64,000 nucleotides of DNA, taken from Kitasatospora cheerisanensis KCTC 2395. GTDB lineage: Bacteria > Actinomycetota > Actinomycetes > Streptomycetales > Streptomycetaceae. The DNA is taken from positions 3,549,901-3,613,900 of the forward strand of contig NZ_KK853997.1 of NCBI RefSeq assembly GCF_000696185.1, written 5' to 3'. Within the stretch, counting starts at the first letter, position 1. Every line of letters begins with the position of its first letter. The position numbers and the translations under genes were made by a program. The notes under the pieces were generated by a model. It did no database searches, was not told the DNA's origin, and was given only the letters and a program-made list of their open reading frames with translations. Below are positions 33,076 through 43,249 of this stretch, piece after piece.

Positions 33076-34323
33076 TCAGCTTCCGCTCCGCGCGGTTCCT
33101 CGCGCCCCTGGTGTCGCACTCGCCTGCGCCTCCGGGTTCGCGCTCGCCCGCGTCGGGGCGAAGTGCCGGGCCAGCGGAATGATGGCGAGGATCATCAGCA
33201 TGGGGGCGCAGAAGGCCCAGCGGTAGGTGGAGAGTTCGGCGAGGGTGCCGACCAGGGGGGAGCCGATGAGGAAGCCGACGTAGTTGAAGAGGTTGAGGCG
33301 GGCGACGGCGGCGTCGCTCGCGTGCGGGAGGAGGCGGCCGCCGGCGGCGAAGACCTGGGGGATGATCGCGCAGATGCCGAAGCCGAGGACGGTGAAGCCG
33401 AGGATGCCGGCCCAGCCGGCGGGGGCGAGGGCGGCGATCAGGAAGCCGGCGCCGGCCAGGCTCGCGCCGGTGCGGACGACGGGTATCGCGCCGAAGCGCT
33501 GGACGGCCCGGTCGCCGACGGCGCGGCCGAGCAGCATGGCGACCATGTAGCCGAGGTAGGAGAGCTTGGCGAGGTCCTCGCGGCTGCCGAGGCCGTCGGT
33601 GAGGTACTTGACGCTGTAGTTGGAGACCGAGGCGTCGGCGATGTAGGCGAAGGCCATCGCGGCGCACAGCGGGAGCAGGGGCCGCCAGGGGATGCGGCGG
33701 GCGGCGAGTTCGGCGGCTTCCCGGACGGCGTCGCCGAGTTCGGCGGGCCCGGCGAACCGGCGCCCGACGACGAGGGCGGCGGGGACGAGGACGATGGCGG
33801 CGCCGCCGAACAGCACGGGCAGTCCGGCGTCCCAGTGCGCGCCGAGGCCGGCGAGGGTGGCGCCGAGGATGCCGCCGAGGCTGAACGCGGCGTGGAAGCC
33901 GATCATGATGCTGCGGCCGTAGCAGTGCTGGAGGCCGACGCCGAGCATGTTCATGGAGGCGTCGAGGGCGCCGACCAGGAGGCCGAACAGGCCGAGGGCG
34001 ATGGCGAGTTGCCAGAGTTGGCTGCCGAGGCCGGTGAGCGCGAGGGTGAGGCAGAGGGCGGGTTGGACGACGCGCAGGACGCCGCGGGCGGTGGTGCGCT
34101 TGACCAGGGTCTCGGAGCCGATGGAGCCGACGCCGGCCAGGATCGGGACGGCGGCGAGGAAGACCGGCAGCAGGGAGTCGCTGAGGCCGTAGCGGTCCTG
34201 GAGTTCGGGGATGCAGGTGACCAGCAGGGCGAAGGTGGTGCCCTGGAGGAGGAAGGAGAGGGCGAGTGCGGCGCGTGCCTGCCGGAGTCGCGGGGTGGGG
34301 TCGGCCGTGGCCGTGACCTGCAT
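33076..34323 (-). CDS. MFS transporter, 415 aa
   Basis: A major facilitator superfamily protein with about 12 hydrophobic segments in two halves and an MFS-like loop (GVGSIGSETLVKRTTARGV) between helices 2 and 3. A central hydrophilic loop lies near residue 195. Substrate unknown; the GFHAAFSLGG and FVLGFGICAI-like segments resemble sugar or drug exporters of the YbjJ/FucP-like group. I prefer ATG 34323 with GCGAGG upstream; a GTG at 34341 would add six residues. Neighbours give no strong hint. Confidence 0.85.
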   Translation of the reverse strand: MQVTATADPTPRLRQARAALALSFLLQGTTFALLVTCIPELQDRYGLSDSLLPVFLAAVPILAGVGSIGSETLVKRTTARGVLRVVQPALCLTLALTGLGSQLWQLAIALGLFGLLVGALDASMNMLGVGLQHCYGRSIMIGFHAAFSLGGILGATLAGLGAHWDAGLPVLFGGAAIVLVPAALVVGRRFAGPAELGDAVREAAELAARRIPWRPLLPLCAAMAFAYIADASVSNYSVKYLTDGLGSREDLAKLSYLGYMVAMLLGRAVGDRAVQRFGAIPVVRTGASLAGAGFLIAALAPAGWAGILGFTVLGFGICAIIPQVFAAGGRLLPHASDAAVARLNLFNYVGFLIGSPLVGTLAELSTYRWAFCAPMLMILAIIPLARHFAPTRASANPEAQASATPGARGTARSGS

Positions 34324-34419
34324 CGGGACCTCGCTCACCACCGACGCTACCGGCCGGTACGAAGGACGTTGGCCAGAGCGTAGGGGGTGGGCGGCGTCGG
34401 CGGGAGGGGTCGGACGCGA

Positions 34420-35070
34420 TCAGTTCAGCAGGTCGGTCGCCCGTTCCAGGTCGGTGTAGAGGCCGGTGGCCCCGGCGGCGGTGAGCGTGGCGGGGTCGGT
34501 GAGCGCGGCGTAGCCGTAGACGTCCATGCCGGCGGCGCGGGCGGCCAGGACGCCGTTGCGGGTGTCCTCCAGGACGAGGCAGCGGGCCGGGTCGGCGCCC
34601 ATGGTGCGGGCGGCGTGCAGGAACAGGTCGGGCGCGGGCTTGCCGATGCCGACGTCCTGGGCGGAGAAGAGCAGCTCGTCGGTGAAGTAGCCGGACAGGC
34701 CGGTGAGCCGGTGCGCGGTGCGGATCCAGGAGTGGTGGGCGGAGGAGGCGACGCAGTAGCGGATGCCGTGCTCCTGGACGCTCGTCAGGAACTTCTCGGC
34801 GCCGGCCACCGGCCGGAGTTCGGTCGCGAAGGCGGCGAACACCCGGTCGTGGAAGAGGTCGTCGAAGCCCTCGGGGAGGGTGGCGCCGAAGCGTGCGGCG
34901 ACCACGTCGTGGACGTGGTGCGCGGCGGTGCCCATGAAGTCGCGGTAGGAGTCCTCGACGGTGCAGGGGAAGCCGAGTTCGGTGAGGTACTCGGCGAGCA
35001 CCCGGTTGGCGATCGGCTCGCTGTCCACCAGCACGCCGTCGTTGTCGAGGATCAGCAGGTCGTAGCTCAC
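34420..35070 (-). CDS. HAD-superfamily phosphatase (HAD-IA, phosphoglycolate phosphatase/beta-phosphoglucomutase-like), 216 aa
   Basis: Motif I LDNDGVLVDSE gives nucleophile D9 and acid/base D11. An alpha-helical cap follows, with motif II in ASSAHHSW, the catalytic Lys in IGKPAPDLF and motif IV in LVLEDTRNGVLAARAAG. The short cap and LDND variant resemble sugar-phosphate phosphatases and mutases. Substrate is unknown. The stop is 11 bp before the end of proC on the same strand, so it may be co-transcribed with proC. Confidence 0.9.
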   Translation of the reverse strand: MSYDLLILDNDGVLVDSEPIANRVLAEYLTELGFPCTVEDSYRDFMGTAAHHVHDVVAARFGATLPEGFDDLFHDRVFAAFATELRPVAGAEKFLTSVQEHGIRYCVASSAHHSWIRTAHRLTGLSGYFTDELLFSAQDVGIGKPAPDLFLHAARTMGADPARCLVLEDTRNGVLAARAAGMDVYGYAALTDPATLTAAGATGLYTDLERATDLLN

Positions 35071-35081
35071 GTCGTCCCAGA

Positions 35082-35909
35082 CTACTTTCCGCCGGTGGCG
35101 AGTTCCCGGGAGCGGTCCCGGGCCGCTTCGAGGGCGCCGAGCAGCGCGGCCCGGACGCCGTGGTTCTCCAGTTCGCGGATGGCGGCGATGGTGGTGCCGG
35201 CCGGGGAGGTGACGGCCTCGCGGAGCTTGACGGGGTGTTCGCCGGAGTCGCGGAGCATCACCGAGGCGCCGATCGCGGACTGCACGATCAGCTCGTGGGC
35301 GACCTGGCGGGGCAGGCCGAGCAGGATGCCGGCGTCGATCATCGCCTCGACCAGGAAGTAGAAGTAGGCGGGGCCGGAGCCGGACAGCGCGGTGGCGGCG
35401 TCCTGCTGGTTCTCGGGGACGCGCAGCGCCTTGCCGACCGAGCGGAAGATCGCCTCGGTGCGGGCCAGGTGGGCCTCGGTGGCGTGCGAGCCGCCGGAGA
35501 TGACGCTCATGCCCTCGTCGACCAGGACGGGGGTGTTGGGCATGACGCGGACCACGGGGGTGCCGGGGGCGAGGCGTTCCTCGAACCAGGCGGTGGGGAT
35601 GCCGGCGGCGGCGGAGACGATCAGCTTGTCGGCGGCGACGTGTTCGGCGAGTTCGTCGAGCAGGGTGCCCATGTCCTGCGGCTTGACGGCGAGGATCAGG
35701 GTGTCGGCGAGCTTGGCGGCCTCGGCGTTGGTGGCGGTGGTGACGCCGTAGCGGTCGGCGAGTTCGGTGGCGCGCTCGGGGCGGCGGGCGGTGATCAGGA
35801 CGTCGGCCGGGTCGGCTCCGGCCCGCAGCAGGCCGGAGAGCAGCGCTTCGCCGATCTTGCCGGTGCCGAGGAAGGCGATCTTCTGGCCGGCGGTGGTGGT
35901 GTTGCTCAT
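35082..35909 (-). CDS. proC: Pyrroline-5-carboxylate reductase, 275 aa
   Basis: Last step of proline biosynthesis: NAD(P)H reduction of pyrroline-5-carboxylate. N-terminal GTGKIGEALL Rossmann loop (residues 15-24), AVKPQDMGTLLDEL, RVMPNTPVLVDEGMSVI, and the P5CR signature ATALSGSGPAYFYFLVEAM with TSPAGTT. Length fits the family exactly. A perfect ribosome-binding site GGAGGGCCTCC precedes ATG 35909. It is followed closely by the HAD gene. Confidence 0.97.
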   Translation of the reverse strand: MSNTTTAGQKIAFLGTGKIGEALLSGLLRAGADPADVLITARRPERATELADRYGVTTATNAEAAKLADTLILAVKPQDMGTLLDELAEHVAADKLIVSAAAGIPTAWFEERLAPGTPVVRVMPNTPVLVDEGMSVISGGSHATEAHLARTEAIFRSVGKALRVPENQQDAATALSGSGPAYFYFLVEAMIDAGILLGLPRQVAHELIVQSAIGASVMLRDSGEHPVKLREAVTSPAGTTIAAIRELENHGVRAALLGALEAARDRSRELATGGK

Positions 35910-35995
35910 GGAGGCCCTCCGTGCGCTGCGGTTCCTGGCCGCCATCTTGCCCCGGAACGCCTCCGCTCCGGCGGAGGCGTCCATCCTGCGGGCGG

Positions 35996-36622
35996 TCAGT
36001 CGGCGTCCTCGTCGGGGACGACGCCGAGGACGAACTCGGCGTCGCGGACGGTCTCCTCGGTGATCCGGACGCCGGTGAGCCGTTCGGCGAGCGCGTAGAA
36101 CGCCGAGTGCGGGCCGGCCACGGGCTCGGTGTACCAGCCGACCTCGCGCAGCAGTTGGTCGAGGGCGCGGGGAGTGCTGCCGTGGGCCCACTCGGGGTGT
36201 TCGAAGGAGGTGAGCAGTTCGCCGTCGCGGTAGTGGTGGAACTGGTGGATGGGCTTGCCGCCGTTGCTGTCGCAGGTGACGGTGGCGCCGCCCGCGGAGA
36301 GGGCCGGCAGGTGGCGGCCGACGCCGACGCCGGAGTCGAGGGCGAGCAGCAGCGTCCAGTCGCCGCCGTGGCCGGGGACGGTGACGGCGGCGGCCGTGAA
36401 GGAGGCGTCCTGGTAGTCGTCGACCCATTCGAGCAGTTCCTGCTGGCAGTCGAGGAAGTCGTCGAAGCCGTCGCCGGCGCCCTGCGGGACGGCGCCGATG
36501 GTGTCCAGCACCTGCTGCGGGGTGCGGCCGCGCACCAGGGTGAGGGAGTAGCCGTCCCGGTGGCACTGGCCGAACCACGGGGAGTCGTGGAGCCAGGCGT
36601 AGTCCTGCGCGGTCGGAGTCAT
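35996..36622 (-). CDS. DUF6461-like hypothetical protein, 208 aa
   Basis: Matches the DUF6461 pattern: an N-terminal WLHDSPWFGQCHRDGYSLTL, VRGRTPQQVLDTIGA and an acidic C-terminus (VVPDEDAD). Many streptomycete copies sit near toxin or regulatory genes, but none is obvious here. The family function is unknown. It is soluble with no signal peptide. ATG 36622; the gap to the plus-strand membrane gene at 36747 is 124 bp, a likely divergent promoter. Confidence 0.7.
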   Translation of the reverse strand: MTPTAQDYAWLHDSPWFGQCHRDGYSLTLVRGRTPQQVLDTIGAVPQGAGDGFDDFLDCQQELLEWVDDYQDASFTAAAVTVPGHGGDWTLLLALDSGVGVGRHLPALSAGGATVTCDSNGGKPIHQFHHYRDGELLTSFEHPEWAHGSTPRALDQLLREVGWYTEPVAGPHSAFYALAERLTGVRITEETVRDAEFVLGVVPDEDAD

Positions 36623-36746
36623 CGGGCCAGTGTGCCGGGCGGGGCCGACAGGGCGTCACCCGCCGGACGGGGGGCGTTGGCCCGTAGGGGGAATCTCAGG
36701 GGCCCGGACACTGGATTCCGGGGCGGGCGAGGAGCACCGTTGAGGC

Positions 36747-37189
36747 ATGGGACACGGAGAGTTGTCAGGACGTGAGAGCCGCCAGGTCGCCGTCGCCGCG
36801 GCGACGCTCGGGCCGTGGCGGACGGCGACGGCGGTGGGTGCGGTGGTCGGTGGCGCCGCGCTCGCGGTGGATGTGGTGACCGGTCACTGGTCGATGGACA
36901 TCCTGGCGGGGCCGGTGGGCCTGGCGCTGTTCTTCTTCTTCCTGGTCGGCACGGTCGGCGGCCGGCTGCGGCGACCGGCGACCGGCGGCTGCGCCGTTGG
37001 GCGGACGAGCACCCGTGGCAGTCGGCGCTGCCGGCGGCCGGGGCGCTGCTGGTGCTGAACACCTTCGCGCTGTGGCTGCTGGGCAGTTGGGGCCTGTTCG
37101 GGGCGCTGTTCACGTCCTTGCTGCCGGCCGGCGTGCTGCTGGTGGTGGCGGGCGTGGTGGGCTCGGTGAAGGCAGCCCGCCGCACGTAG
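36747..37189 (+). CDS. Small integral membrane protein (apparent frameshift), about 147 aa
   Basis: Function unknown. The first 75 residues include two transmembrane segments (TATAVGAVVGGAALAVDVVT and AGPVGLALFFFFLVGTVGG). The rest, in another frame, adds a short basic loop (RRLRRWADEHPW), two more segments (SALPAAGALLVLNTFALWLL and LFTSLLPAGVLLVVAGVVGSV) and ends KAARRT. Both parts have normal GC3 bias, and one missing base around 36973 joins them. It is not homologous to any family I recognise. It is followed 80 bp later by another frameshifted gene. Confidence 0.6.
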
Positions 37190-37269
37190 TCGGCGCGGCC
37201 CCGGAAGCCACCCCCGGAAGCCGACCCCCGGTGTCGGGCGTGTCGGCGGTGGTCGGCATACTTCCGGCC

Positions 37270-38477
37270 GTGCCGACCATTGACGAGCCGGGGCCGGAGC
37301 ACGGCGATCCCGGACAACAGGGGGACCCCTTCGAGGGGTTGGTGCTGGACGAGGAGTTCGTCCGCGCCGCGAAGGTGAAGGAGGCGTCCGGGCGGGCCCG
37401 GATGCTGACGGAGCGTTGGAAGCACAACCCGCCGCAGCCGGAGGAGGTCTGGCGGCCCGTCACCGAGCCGCGCGGGCCCCGCCGCCGGGTGAGCAAGGTG
37501 CTGCTGGTGGTGGCGGTGCCGCTGGCGCTGGTGGGGGTCTGCTGGCGTTCGGCGGCGGGTCGGAGCGGGCGCCGAAGTCCTCGGCGCTGCCTTCGCTGGG
37601 GGCGGCGACGGCCGCGCCGAGCGGTCCGCCGCCGACCGTCGCGCCGGAGAAGGCGACGCCGGAGCGGCCGTGGGCGGGTTCGCCGGCCGACGCCTGGCCG
37701 GCCGGGCCGGACGGGCTGGCGCTGCCGCCGGCGACCGCGGTCGGCGTGTTCGGCCAGGAGCAGGTGGCGGCGGACCTGGCGCTGGTGAAGTCGTTCCTGG
37801 TGGCGACCAACATGGATCCGAAGGTGCTGGCGGGCGGGCGTCCGCAGGCGGCGCTGGACCTGTTGGACCCGGCGACGGGCGACGACCTGGCGCAGGAGCT
37901 GGCCCGGCCGAGCGCCGAGCACGACCCGGCGAACTGGGTGAGCCGCTTCGATCCGGCGTGGGCGGTGCCGGTGACCGATCAGGTCAAGGTGCAGGGCCTG
38001 GTGTCGTTCGAGGGGGACGGCGACCAGGGGCTGCTGGTGCACGCCGACGTGACCTTCGTGTACGCGGTGCGGCCCGGCCCGGAGGTGGGGAAGGCCGTGA
38101 CGCCGTCCGCGCAGCCGTCGCGGCCCGCGCAGCCGGCTCCGGACGGCGGGGCGGGTGCGGCGAAGCCGGTGGCCTGGGTGCAGGACGACCCGGCGCCGGT
38201 GGACGTGGAGCGGGAGATCGTCCGCCGGGCGATCGACTTCCGGTTCGCCGATCCGTCGCGGTTCCAGGTCAAGCGCGGCAAGTTGACGCCGACCCGGTGG
38301 TACAGCGACCTGGGCAACAACGAGTGCGGGTACAACGGCGGCTTCCTGCGGCCGTCCTTCCTCGCGGCCCGCGCCACCGGCAGCGCCCGCCCGTCCGACG
38401 GGCCGACCACGGACCCGTACGACTGGCACCGCCCGCTGGACGAGAGCGGCAAGTGCGGGGCGGTCAGCCGCAGTTGA
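37270..38477 (+). CDS. Hypothetical membrane-anchored protein (apparent frameshift), about 402 aa
   Basis: Residues 1-80 are cytosolic and acidic/basic (DEPGPEHGDPGQQGDPFEGL). One transmembrane segment near residue 80-100 follows (VSKVLLVVAVPLALVG), then a long extracellular part with a Pro/Ala-rich linker and a domain ending LGNNECGYNGGFLRPSF. The extracellular part is in another frame; adding one G to the G5 run 37533-37537 gives LVGGLLAFGGG and joins them. In related genomes an unknown protein of this design precedes ilvD. Function not known. It starts at GTG 37270. Confidence 0.65.
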
Positions 38478-38484
38478 GGCAGGG

Positions 38485-38991
38485 TCAGCCGGTCCGCCGC
38501 CGGGCCGTCCGGCGGGCGTCGCGCTCCGCCCGGGCGGAGCGGCGGCGCTGCCAGGTGGCGGTCTGCTGGTCGTGGACGGCCCGTTTGAGGCCTTCGCCGG
38601 GGGCTTCCACCAGGCTGCGCAGGAAGTAGGCGGCGAGGGCGCCGACGGAGCCGATCAGCCAGACGCCGGCCAGCGACTTGTCCTCGGCCATCCAGCCGGT
38701 GAGGGAGGTGCGGCCCTCGGTGAGGATCTTCCAGTTCCGCAGGCCGGCGAGGGCGGTGCAGACGCCGATGGCGAGCATCAGCAGCAGGGAGAGCGGGGCG
38801 GCGTCGGAGAGCCGGACCCCGGAGACGCCCAGGCGCAGCAGCAGCGCCCCGGCGGCGGTGGCCGCCAGGGCGCCGAGCGACACCAGGACGCGGCGCAGCC
38901 AGTAGGCGGCGCCGCGGTCGACCCAGGTGGTGCCGAAGAAGCGGATCGGCTCGGGGGCGGGTGCGCCGTCGCCGGTGGTCGTCGTACTCAC
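38485..38991 (-). CDS. Hypothetical membrane protein, 168 aa
   Basis: Unknown function. After a soluble start (EPIRFFGTTWVDRGAAYW) there are three hydrophobic segments (LRRVLVSLGALAATAAGALL, APLSLLLMLAIGVCTALAG, LAGVWLIGSVGALAAYFLR) and a highly basic C-terminal tail (RRRSARAERDARRTARRR). The layout predicts an inner membrane protein with a cytosolic basic tail. It is convergent with the gene at 37270, with only 7 bp between stops. It may be co-transcribed with ilvD, 46 bp away in the opposite order. Confidence 0.65.
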   Translation of the reverse strand: MSTTTTGDGAPAPEPIRFFGTTWVDRGAAYWLRRVLVSLGALAATAAGALLLRLGVSGVRLSDAAPLSLLLMLAIGVCTALAGLRNWKILTEGRTSLTGWMAEDKSLAGVWLIGSVGALAAYFLRSLVEAPGEGLKRAVHDQQTATWQRRRSARAERDARRTARRRTG

Positions 38992-39037
38992 GGTCCGATT
39001 ATCACCGCGACGGGGCGCCCGCCCGGGGCGGCGCGCC

Positions 39038-40882
39038 TCAGCCGAGCTTGGAGACGTCCCGGACGGCGCCCTTGTCGGCGGAGGTGGCCATCGCCGCGTA
39101 CGCCTTGAGGGCGGCCGAGACCTGGCGGTCGCGGTTCTTCGGGCGGTAGCCGCCGGCGGCCTCCAGCTCGATCCGGCGCTCGTGCAGTTCCTCGAAGGAG
39201 ATGTCGAGGCTGATGCTGCGGGCCGGGATGTCGATGGTGATCGGGTCGCCGTCGCGGACCAGCGCGATGGCGCCGCCGGACGCGGCCTCGGGCGAGATGT
39301 GGCCGATGGACAGGCCGGAGGTGCCGCCGGAGAACCGGCCGTCGGTGATCAGCGCGCAGGCCTTGCCCAGGCCGCGGCCCTTCAGGAAGGACGTCGGGTA
39401 CAGCATCTCCTGCATGCCCGGGCCGCCCTTGGGGCCCTCGTAGCGGATGACCACCACGTCGCCCTCGGCGACCTGCTTGGCGAGGATCTTCTCGACCGCC
39501 TCGTCCTGGGACTCGCAGACCACGGCCTTGCCGCGGAAGCGCCAGATCGACTCGTCCACGCCGGCGGTCTTCACCACGCAGCCGTCCTCGGCGATGTTGC
39601 CGTACAGCACGGCGAGGCCGCCCTCGACCGAGTAGGCGTGCTCGACGCTGCGGATGCAGCCGCCGGCGGCGTCGGTGTCCAGGGTGTCCCAGCGCTCGGA
39701 CTGGCTGAACGCCTCGGCGGAGCGCACGCAGCCGGGGGCGGCGTGCCACAGCTCGACGGCCTGCTCGGACGGCGAACCGCCGCGCACGTCCCAGGTCTTG
39801 AGCCACTCGGCGAGCGAGTCGGAGTGCACGGTGTGCACCTCCTCGTTGAGCAGCCCGCCGCGGTACAGCTCGCCGAGGATGGCGGGGATGCCGCCGGCCC
39901 GGTGCACGTCCTCCATGTAGTACTTGCCGTTCGGGGCGACCTTGGACAGGCACGGCACCTTGCGCGAGATCGCGTCGATGGCCCGCATGTCGAAGTCGAC
40001 CCCGGCCTCCTGGGCGGCGGCCAGCAGGTGCAGGATCGTGTTGGTGGAGCCGCCCATCGCGATGTCCAGCGCCATCGCGTTCTCGAACGCGGCGCGGGTG
40101 GCGATGTTGCGCGGCAGGACGGACTCGTCGTCGCCGCCGTAGTAGCGGTTGGTGATCTCGACGACCGTCCGGCCGGCCTCCTCGTACAGGGCGCGGCGGG
40201 CGGTGTGGGTGGCCAGCACCGAGCCGTTGCCGGGCAGCGACAGGCCGATCGCCTCGGTCAGGCAGTTCATCGAGTTGGCGGTGAACATGCCGGAGCAGGA
40301 GCCGCAGGTCGGGCAGGCGTTCTCCTCGATGATCGAGATGTCCGCGTCGGAGACGTTCTCGTTCACCGCCTGGGAGATGGCGTCGACCAGGTCGAGCTTG
40401 CGGACGGTGCCGTCGACCAGGGTGGCCTGGCCGGCCTCCATCGGGCCGCCGGAGACGAAGACCGTCGGGATGTCGAGGCGCAGCGCGGCCATCAGCATGC
40501 CCGGGGTGATCTTGTCGCAGTTGGAGATGCAGATCAGGGCGTCGGCGCAGTGCGCGTTGACCATGTACTCGACCGAGTCGGCGATCAGGTCGCGCGAGGG
40601 CAGCGAGTAGAGCATGCCGTTGTGGCCCATGGCGATGCCGTCGTCGACCGCGATGGTGTTGAACTCGCGCGGGATGCCGCCCGCCTGCTTGATCGCCTCG
40701 GAGACGATCCGGCCGACCGGCTGCAGGTGGGTGTGGCCGGGGACGAACTCGGTGAAGGAGTTGGCGACCGCGATGATCGGCTTGCCGAAGTCCTCGCGGG
40801 CTACGCCCGCGGCGCGGAGGAGGGCGCGCGCGCCCGCCATGTTGCGACCTTGGGTGACCGTGTTGGACCTCAGCTGGGGCAT
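39038..40882 (-). CDS. ilvD: Dihydroxy-acid dehydratase, 614 aa
   Basis: Dehydrates 2,3-dihydroxy acids to 2-keto acids in valine, leucine and isoleucine synthesis, using an iron-sulfur cluster. Cluster ligands lie in [11 protein letters not shown] and [21 protein letters not shown]. The [26 protein letters not shown] and [11 protein letters not shown] segments are conserved. Length fits the standard bacterial enzyme. A ribosome-binding site GAAGGAGC precedes ATG 40882. No regulatory leader peptide is evident in the 40883-40989 gap. Confidence 0.98.
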   Translation of the reverse strand: MPQLRSNTVTQGRNMAGARALLRAAGVAREDFGKPIIAVANSFTEFVPGHTHLQPVGRIVSEAIKQAGGIPREFNTIAVDDGIAMGHNGMLYSLPSRDLIADSVEYMVNAHCADALICISNCDKITPGMLMAALRLDIPTVFVSGGPMEAGQATLVDGTVRKLDLVDAISQAVNENVSDADISIIEENACPTCGSCSGMFTANSMNCLTEAIGLSLPGNGSVLATHTARRALYEEAGRTVVEITNRYYGGDDESVLPRNIATRAAFENAMALDIAMGGSTNTILHLLAAAQEAGVDFDMRAIDAISRKVPCLSKVAPNGKYYMEDVHRAGGIPAILGELYRGGLLNEEVHTVHSDSLAEWLKTWDVRGGSPSEQAVELWHAAPGCVRSAEAFSQSERWDTLDTDAAGGCIRSVEHAYSVEGGLAVLYGNIAEDGCVVKTAGVDESIWRFRGKAVVCESQDEAVEKILAKQVAEGDVVVIRYEGPKGGPGMQEMLYPTSFLKGRGLGKACALITDGRFSGGTSGLSIGHISPEAASGGAIALVRDGDPITIDIPARSISLDISFEELHERRIELEAAGGYRPKNRDRQVSAALKAYAAMATSADKGAVRDVSKLG

Positions 40883-40989
40883 CGGAGCCGCTCCTTCGGG
40901 AACTTTCGGGGTTCGTCGAGCCTACGCCCGCGCCGACCGGTTCCGGACCAGGTGTCCGCGATGCGGTCAGCGGGGGCGGCTCGCGCCCC

Positions 40990-41745
40990 TCAGGGCCTGG
41001 GTGCGACGAACAGCTCCAGCCGGTACGGCTCGATCACCTGCCCGTCCGGGAACTCGGCGAGCAGCGCCTCGCGTTCGGCGGCGAGGATCGGGGCCCGCCG
41101 CTCCGGCTCCAGCACGGCCATGTACGAGCGGGAGGTGAGGTCGGTGAGCAGCTGGTCGACGGTCAGCCGGCGCTCCCAGCGCAGGGCGGCCTCCCGGACC
41201 TCCAGGCCGGCCCCGGTCAACTTCTCGTGCCCGGCGATCACTCCGCCGTAGTAGTGGTAGGTGGACAGCGCGGCGGCCATCCGCTCCTGGTGGGCGGCGA
41301 GCCACGGCTCCTGGTAGTCCTTCACGTTCCACCAGACGGCCAGCGCCCCGCCGGGGCGGAGCACCCGCAGGGCCTCCGGGATCGACCGGTCGGGGTCGGT
41401 CCAGTGGAACGCCTGCGCGTAGGTGACGAGGTCCACCGAGGCGTCGTGGAACGGCAGTTCGTCGCCGCCGGCCTTCACCACGGGCAGGCCCGGGCTGACC
41501 TCGCGGAGCACCGCGGCCATGCCGTCGCTGGGCTCGACGGCCACCACGCGGGCGCCGCGGCCGGCCAGCAGCCGGGTGGCGATGCCGGTGCCGGCGCCGA
41601 CGTCGAGCACGTCGGCGCCGGTCAGCGGGCGGCCGGACAACCGCTCCAGTTCGTCGAACAGCGCGTCCGGGTAGGACGGCCGGGCCGCGTTGTACTCGGC
41701 CGCGACCGCGCCGAAGGAGTTCGCGTGGGCCTGCAGGTCACTCAT
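40990..41745 (-). CDS. Class I SAM-dependent methyltransferase, 251 aa
   Basis: Motif I VLDVGAGTGIATRLL lies near residue 45-60, motif II VVAVEPS near 72, LVTYAQAFHWTDPDRSI is post-II and LRPGGALAVWWN is motif IV/V. This arrangement (FHW, WWN) matches the UbiE/Coq5-like Methyltransf_11 group that includes small-molecule methyltransferases. The substrate is unknown. Its ATG at 41745 is close to the VOC gene on the same strand (4 bp gap), so the two may be co-transcribed. Confidence 0.85.
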   Translation of the reverse strand: MSDLQAHANSFGAVAAEYNAARPSYPDALFDELERLSGRPLTGADVLDVGAGTGIATRLLAGRGARVVAVEPSDGMAAVLREVSPGLPVVKAGGDELPFHDASVDLVTYAQAFHWTDPDRSIPEALRVLRPGGALAVWWNVKDYQEPWLAAHQERMAAALSTYHYYGGVIAGHEKLTGAGLEVREAALRWERRLTVDQLLTDLTSRSYMAVLEPERRAPILAAEREALLAEFPDGQVIEPYRLELFVAPRP

Positions 41746-41749
41746 CGGT

Positions 41750-42181
41750 TCATCCCTCTCGTCGTCCCCAACTGCGGGTGCACAGCACCAGGCCGTACCC
41801 GTCCGGGTCCTGCACCGTCACGCCGAACTCGTCCCAGTACGGGTTGTGCGCGGGCACCCGGCGGCCGCCCGCGGCGACCAGGCGCTCGACCAGGGCCTCG
41901 TCGACGGGCGCGCCCAGGTACAGCACGAACAGGTCCTCGACGGTGGGGGTGGGCGCGATCGGGTGGTCCGGGTCCAGGGCCAGTTCGAAGTGCCAGGCGG
42001 CGTCCGGGAATCCGAGCATCAGCAGGTCGTGCGTGCCGGGTTCGCGCTCGGTGCTGCGCCACAGCACCGACAGGCCGAGGCCCTCGACCCAGAACCGCTC
42101 GGCGGCCGCCAGGTCGCGGGACGGGCGGGCCAGCCGGACGTGGGTGGCGGGGCCGGGCACGCCCTCGCTCGGTGTGATCAC
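41750..42181 (-). CDS. VOC-family (glyoxalase/dioxygenase-fold) protein, 143 aa
   Basis: A single vicinal-oxygen-chelate domain (beta-alpha-beta-beta-beta modules). N-terminal THVRLARPSRDLAAAERFW is typical, with H/E-type metal ligand positions in FELALDPD and the late VQDPDGYGLVLC segment. Enzymes of this group include glyoxalases, dioxygenases and resistance proteins; the substrate is unknown. I chose GTG 42181 because upstream sequence becomes non-coding. It lies just before the methyltransferase gene. Confidence 0.85.
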   Translation of the reverse strand: MITPSEGVPGPATHVRLARPSRDLAAAERFWVEGLGLSVLWRSTEREPGTHDLLMLGFPDAAWHFELALDPDHPIAPTPTVEDLFVLYLGAPVDEALVERLVAAGGRRVPAHNPYWDEFGVTVQDPDGYGLVLCTRSWGRREG

Positions 42182-42240
42182 GGAGCCGACTCTAGGCCCG
42201 GCCCGTCGCGCTGTCCGCCGTTTTGCGAACGCGCGTTCAC

Positions 42241-43191
42241 TCAGGGGGCGGGCCGGACCGCGGCCAGGTGCAGGCGGGTGAAGGCGAGCGCCTCGGCGAG
42301 GTCCGCCTCCCGGTCGGCGGGGGTGCCGGACTTGCGGGTGTTGACCTCCAGCACCACGTGCCCGTCGAAGCCGGTCCGGGCCAGGTGCTCCAGCAGCTCC
42401 GCGCACGGCTGCTTGCCGCGGCCCGGGATCAGGTGCTCGTCCTTCCCGGAGCCGGAGCCGTCCGCCAGGTGCACGTGCGCCAGCCGGTCGCCCATCCGGT
42501 CGACGAGTTCCAGCGCGTCCACCCGGGAGGTCGCCGCGTGCGACAGGTCGACGGTGAAGTGCCGGTACGCCTCCTCGGTGACGTCCCAGCCCGGCGCGTA
42601 GGCCAGCATCTCGCGGTCCCGGTAGCGCCACGGGTACATGTTCTCGACCGCGAACCGGACCGGCGTCTCCCCCGCCATCCGGTCGATGCCGGCCACGAAC
42701 TCCTTCGCGTACTGCCGCTGCCAGCGGAACGGCGGGTGCACCACCACGGCGTCCGCCCCGAGCCGCTCGGCCGCCTTCCGGGCCCGCACCAGCTTCGTCC
42801 ACGGGTCGGTGCTCCACACCCGCTGGGTGATCAGCAGGCACGGCGCGTGCACGGCGAGGATCGGCACCTCGTAGGTGTCGGAGAGCCGGCGCAGCGCCTC
42901 GACGTCCTGGCTGACCGGGTCGTTCCAGACCATCACCTCGACGCCGTCGTAGCCGAGCCGGGAGGCCAGCTCGAACGCCGTCTCGGTGGTCGACGGGTAC
43001 ACCGAGGCCGTCGACAGCGCGACCTTGGTGTCCGGGACGTGCAGCGCCGGGTGCGGGGGCAGCACCAGCCGGTCGGTGGTGCGCAGCAGCGGCGGCCGCT
43101 CCAGCTTCCGCCGGGCAGCGCGGGCGGCCCTCGCCGCCTTCAACGGCAGAGGACCGCGCCTCGGCTTCCGCTCGTCCGCTGTATCCGCCAC
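42241..43191 (-). CDS. Sugar phosphate isomerase/epimerase family (AP endonuclease 2 fold), 316 aa
   Basis: TIM-barrel enzyme: [48 protein letters not shown] and [15 protein letters not shown] hold the conserved metal-binding His/Glu/Asp positions. The N-terminus (residues 1-55) is basic and unlike the core, a possible extension. I chose GTG 43191; a longer frame exists but is arginine/cysteine-rich non-coding sequence. Substrate unknown; it probably isomerises or epimerises a sugar or sugar phosphate. Confidence 0.85.
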   Translation of the reverse strand: MADTADERKPRRGPLPLKAARAARAARRKLERPPLLRTTDRLVLPPHPALHVPDTKVALSTASVYPSTTETAFELASRLGYDGVEVMVWNDPVSQDVEALRRLSDTYEVPILAVHAPCLLITQRVWSTDPWTKLVRARKAAERLGADAVVVHPPFRWQRQYAKEFVAGIDRMAGETPVRFAVENMYPWRYRDREMLAYAPGWDVTEEAYRHFTVDLSHAATSRVDALELVDRMGDRLAHVHLADGSGSGKDEHLIPGRGKQPCAELLEHLARTGFDGHVVLEVNTRKSGTPADREADLAEALAFTRLHLAAVRPAP

Positions 43192-43249
43192 GCGAACCAG
43201 GTTAAGCGCATCCCGCGCGCCCGACGGGTTCACCGACCGGTGGGGAAGC

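Noticed and set aside
33040..34383. Plus-strand frame opposite the MFS gene, extremely acidic/Gly-rich
   Set aside because: Classic antisense shadow of a membrane-protein gene; the minus strand shows 12 hydrophobic segments.
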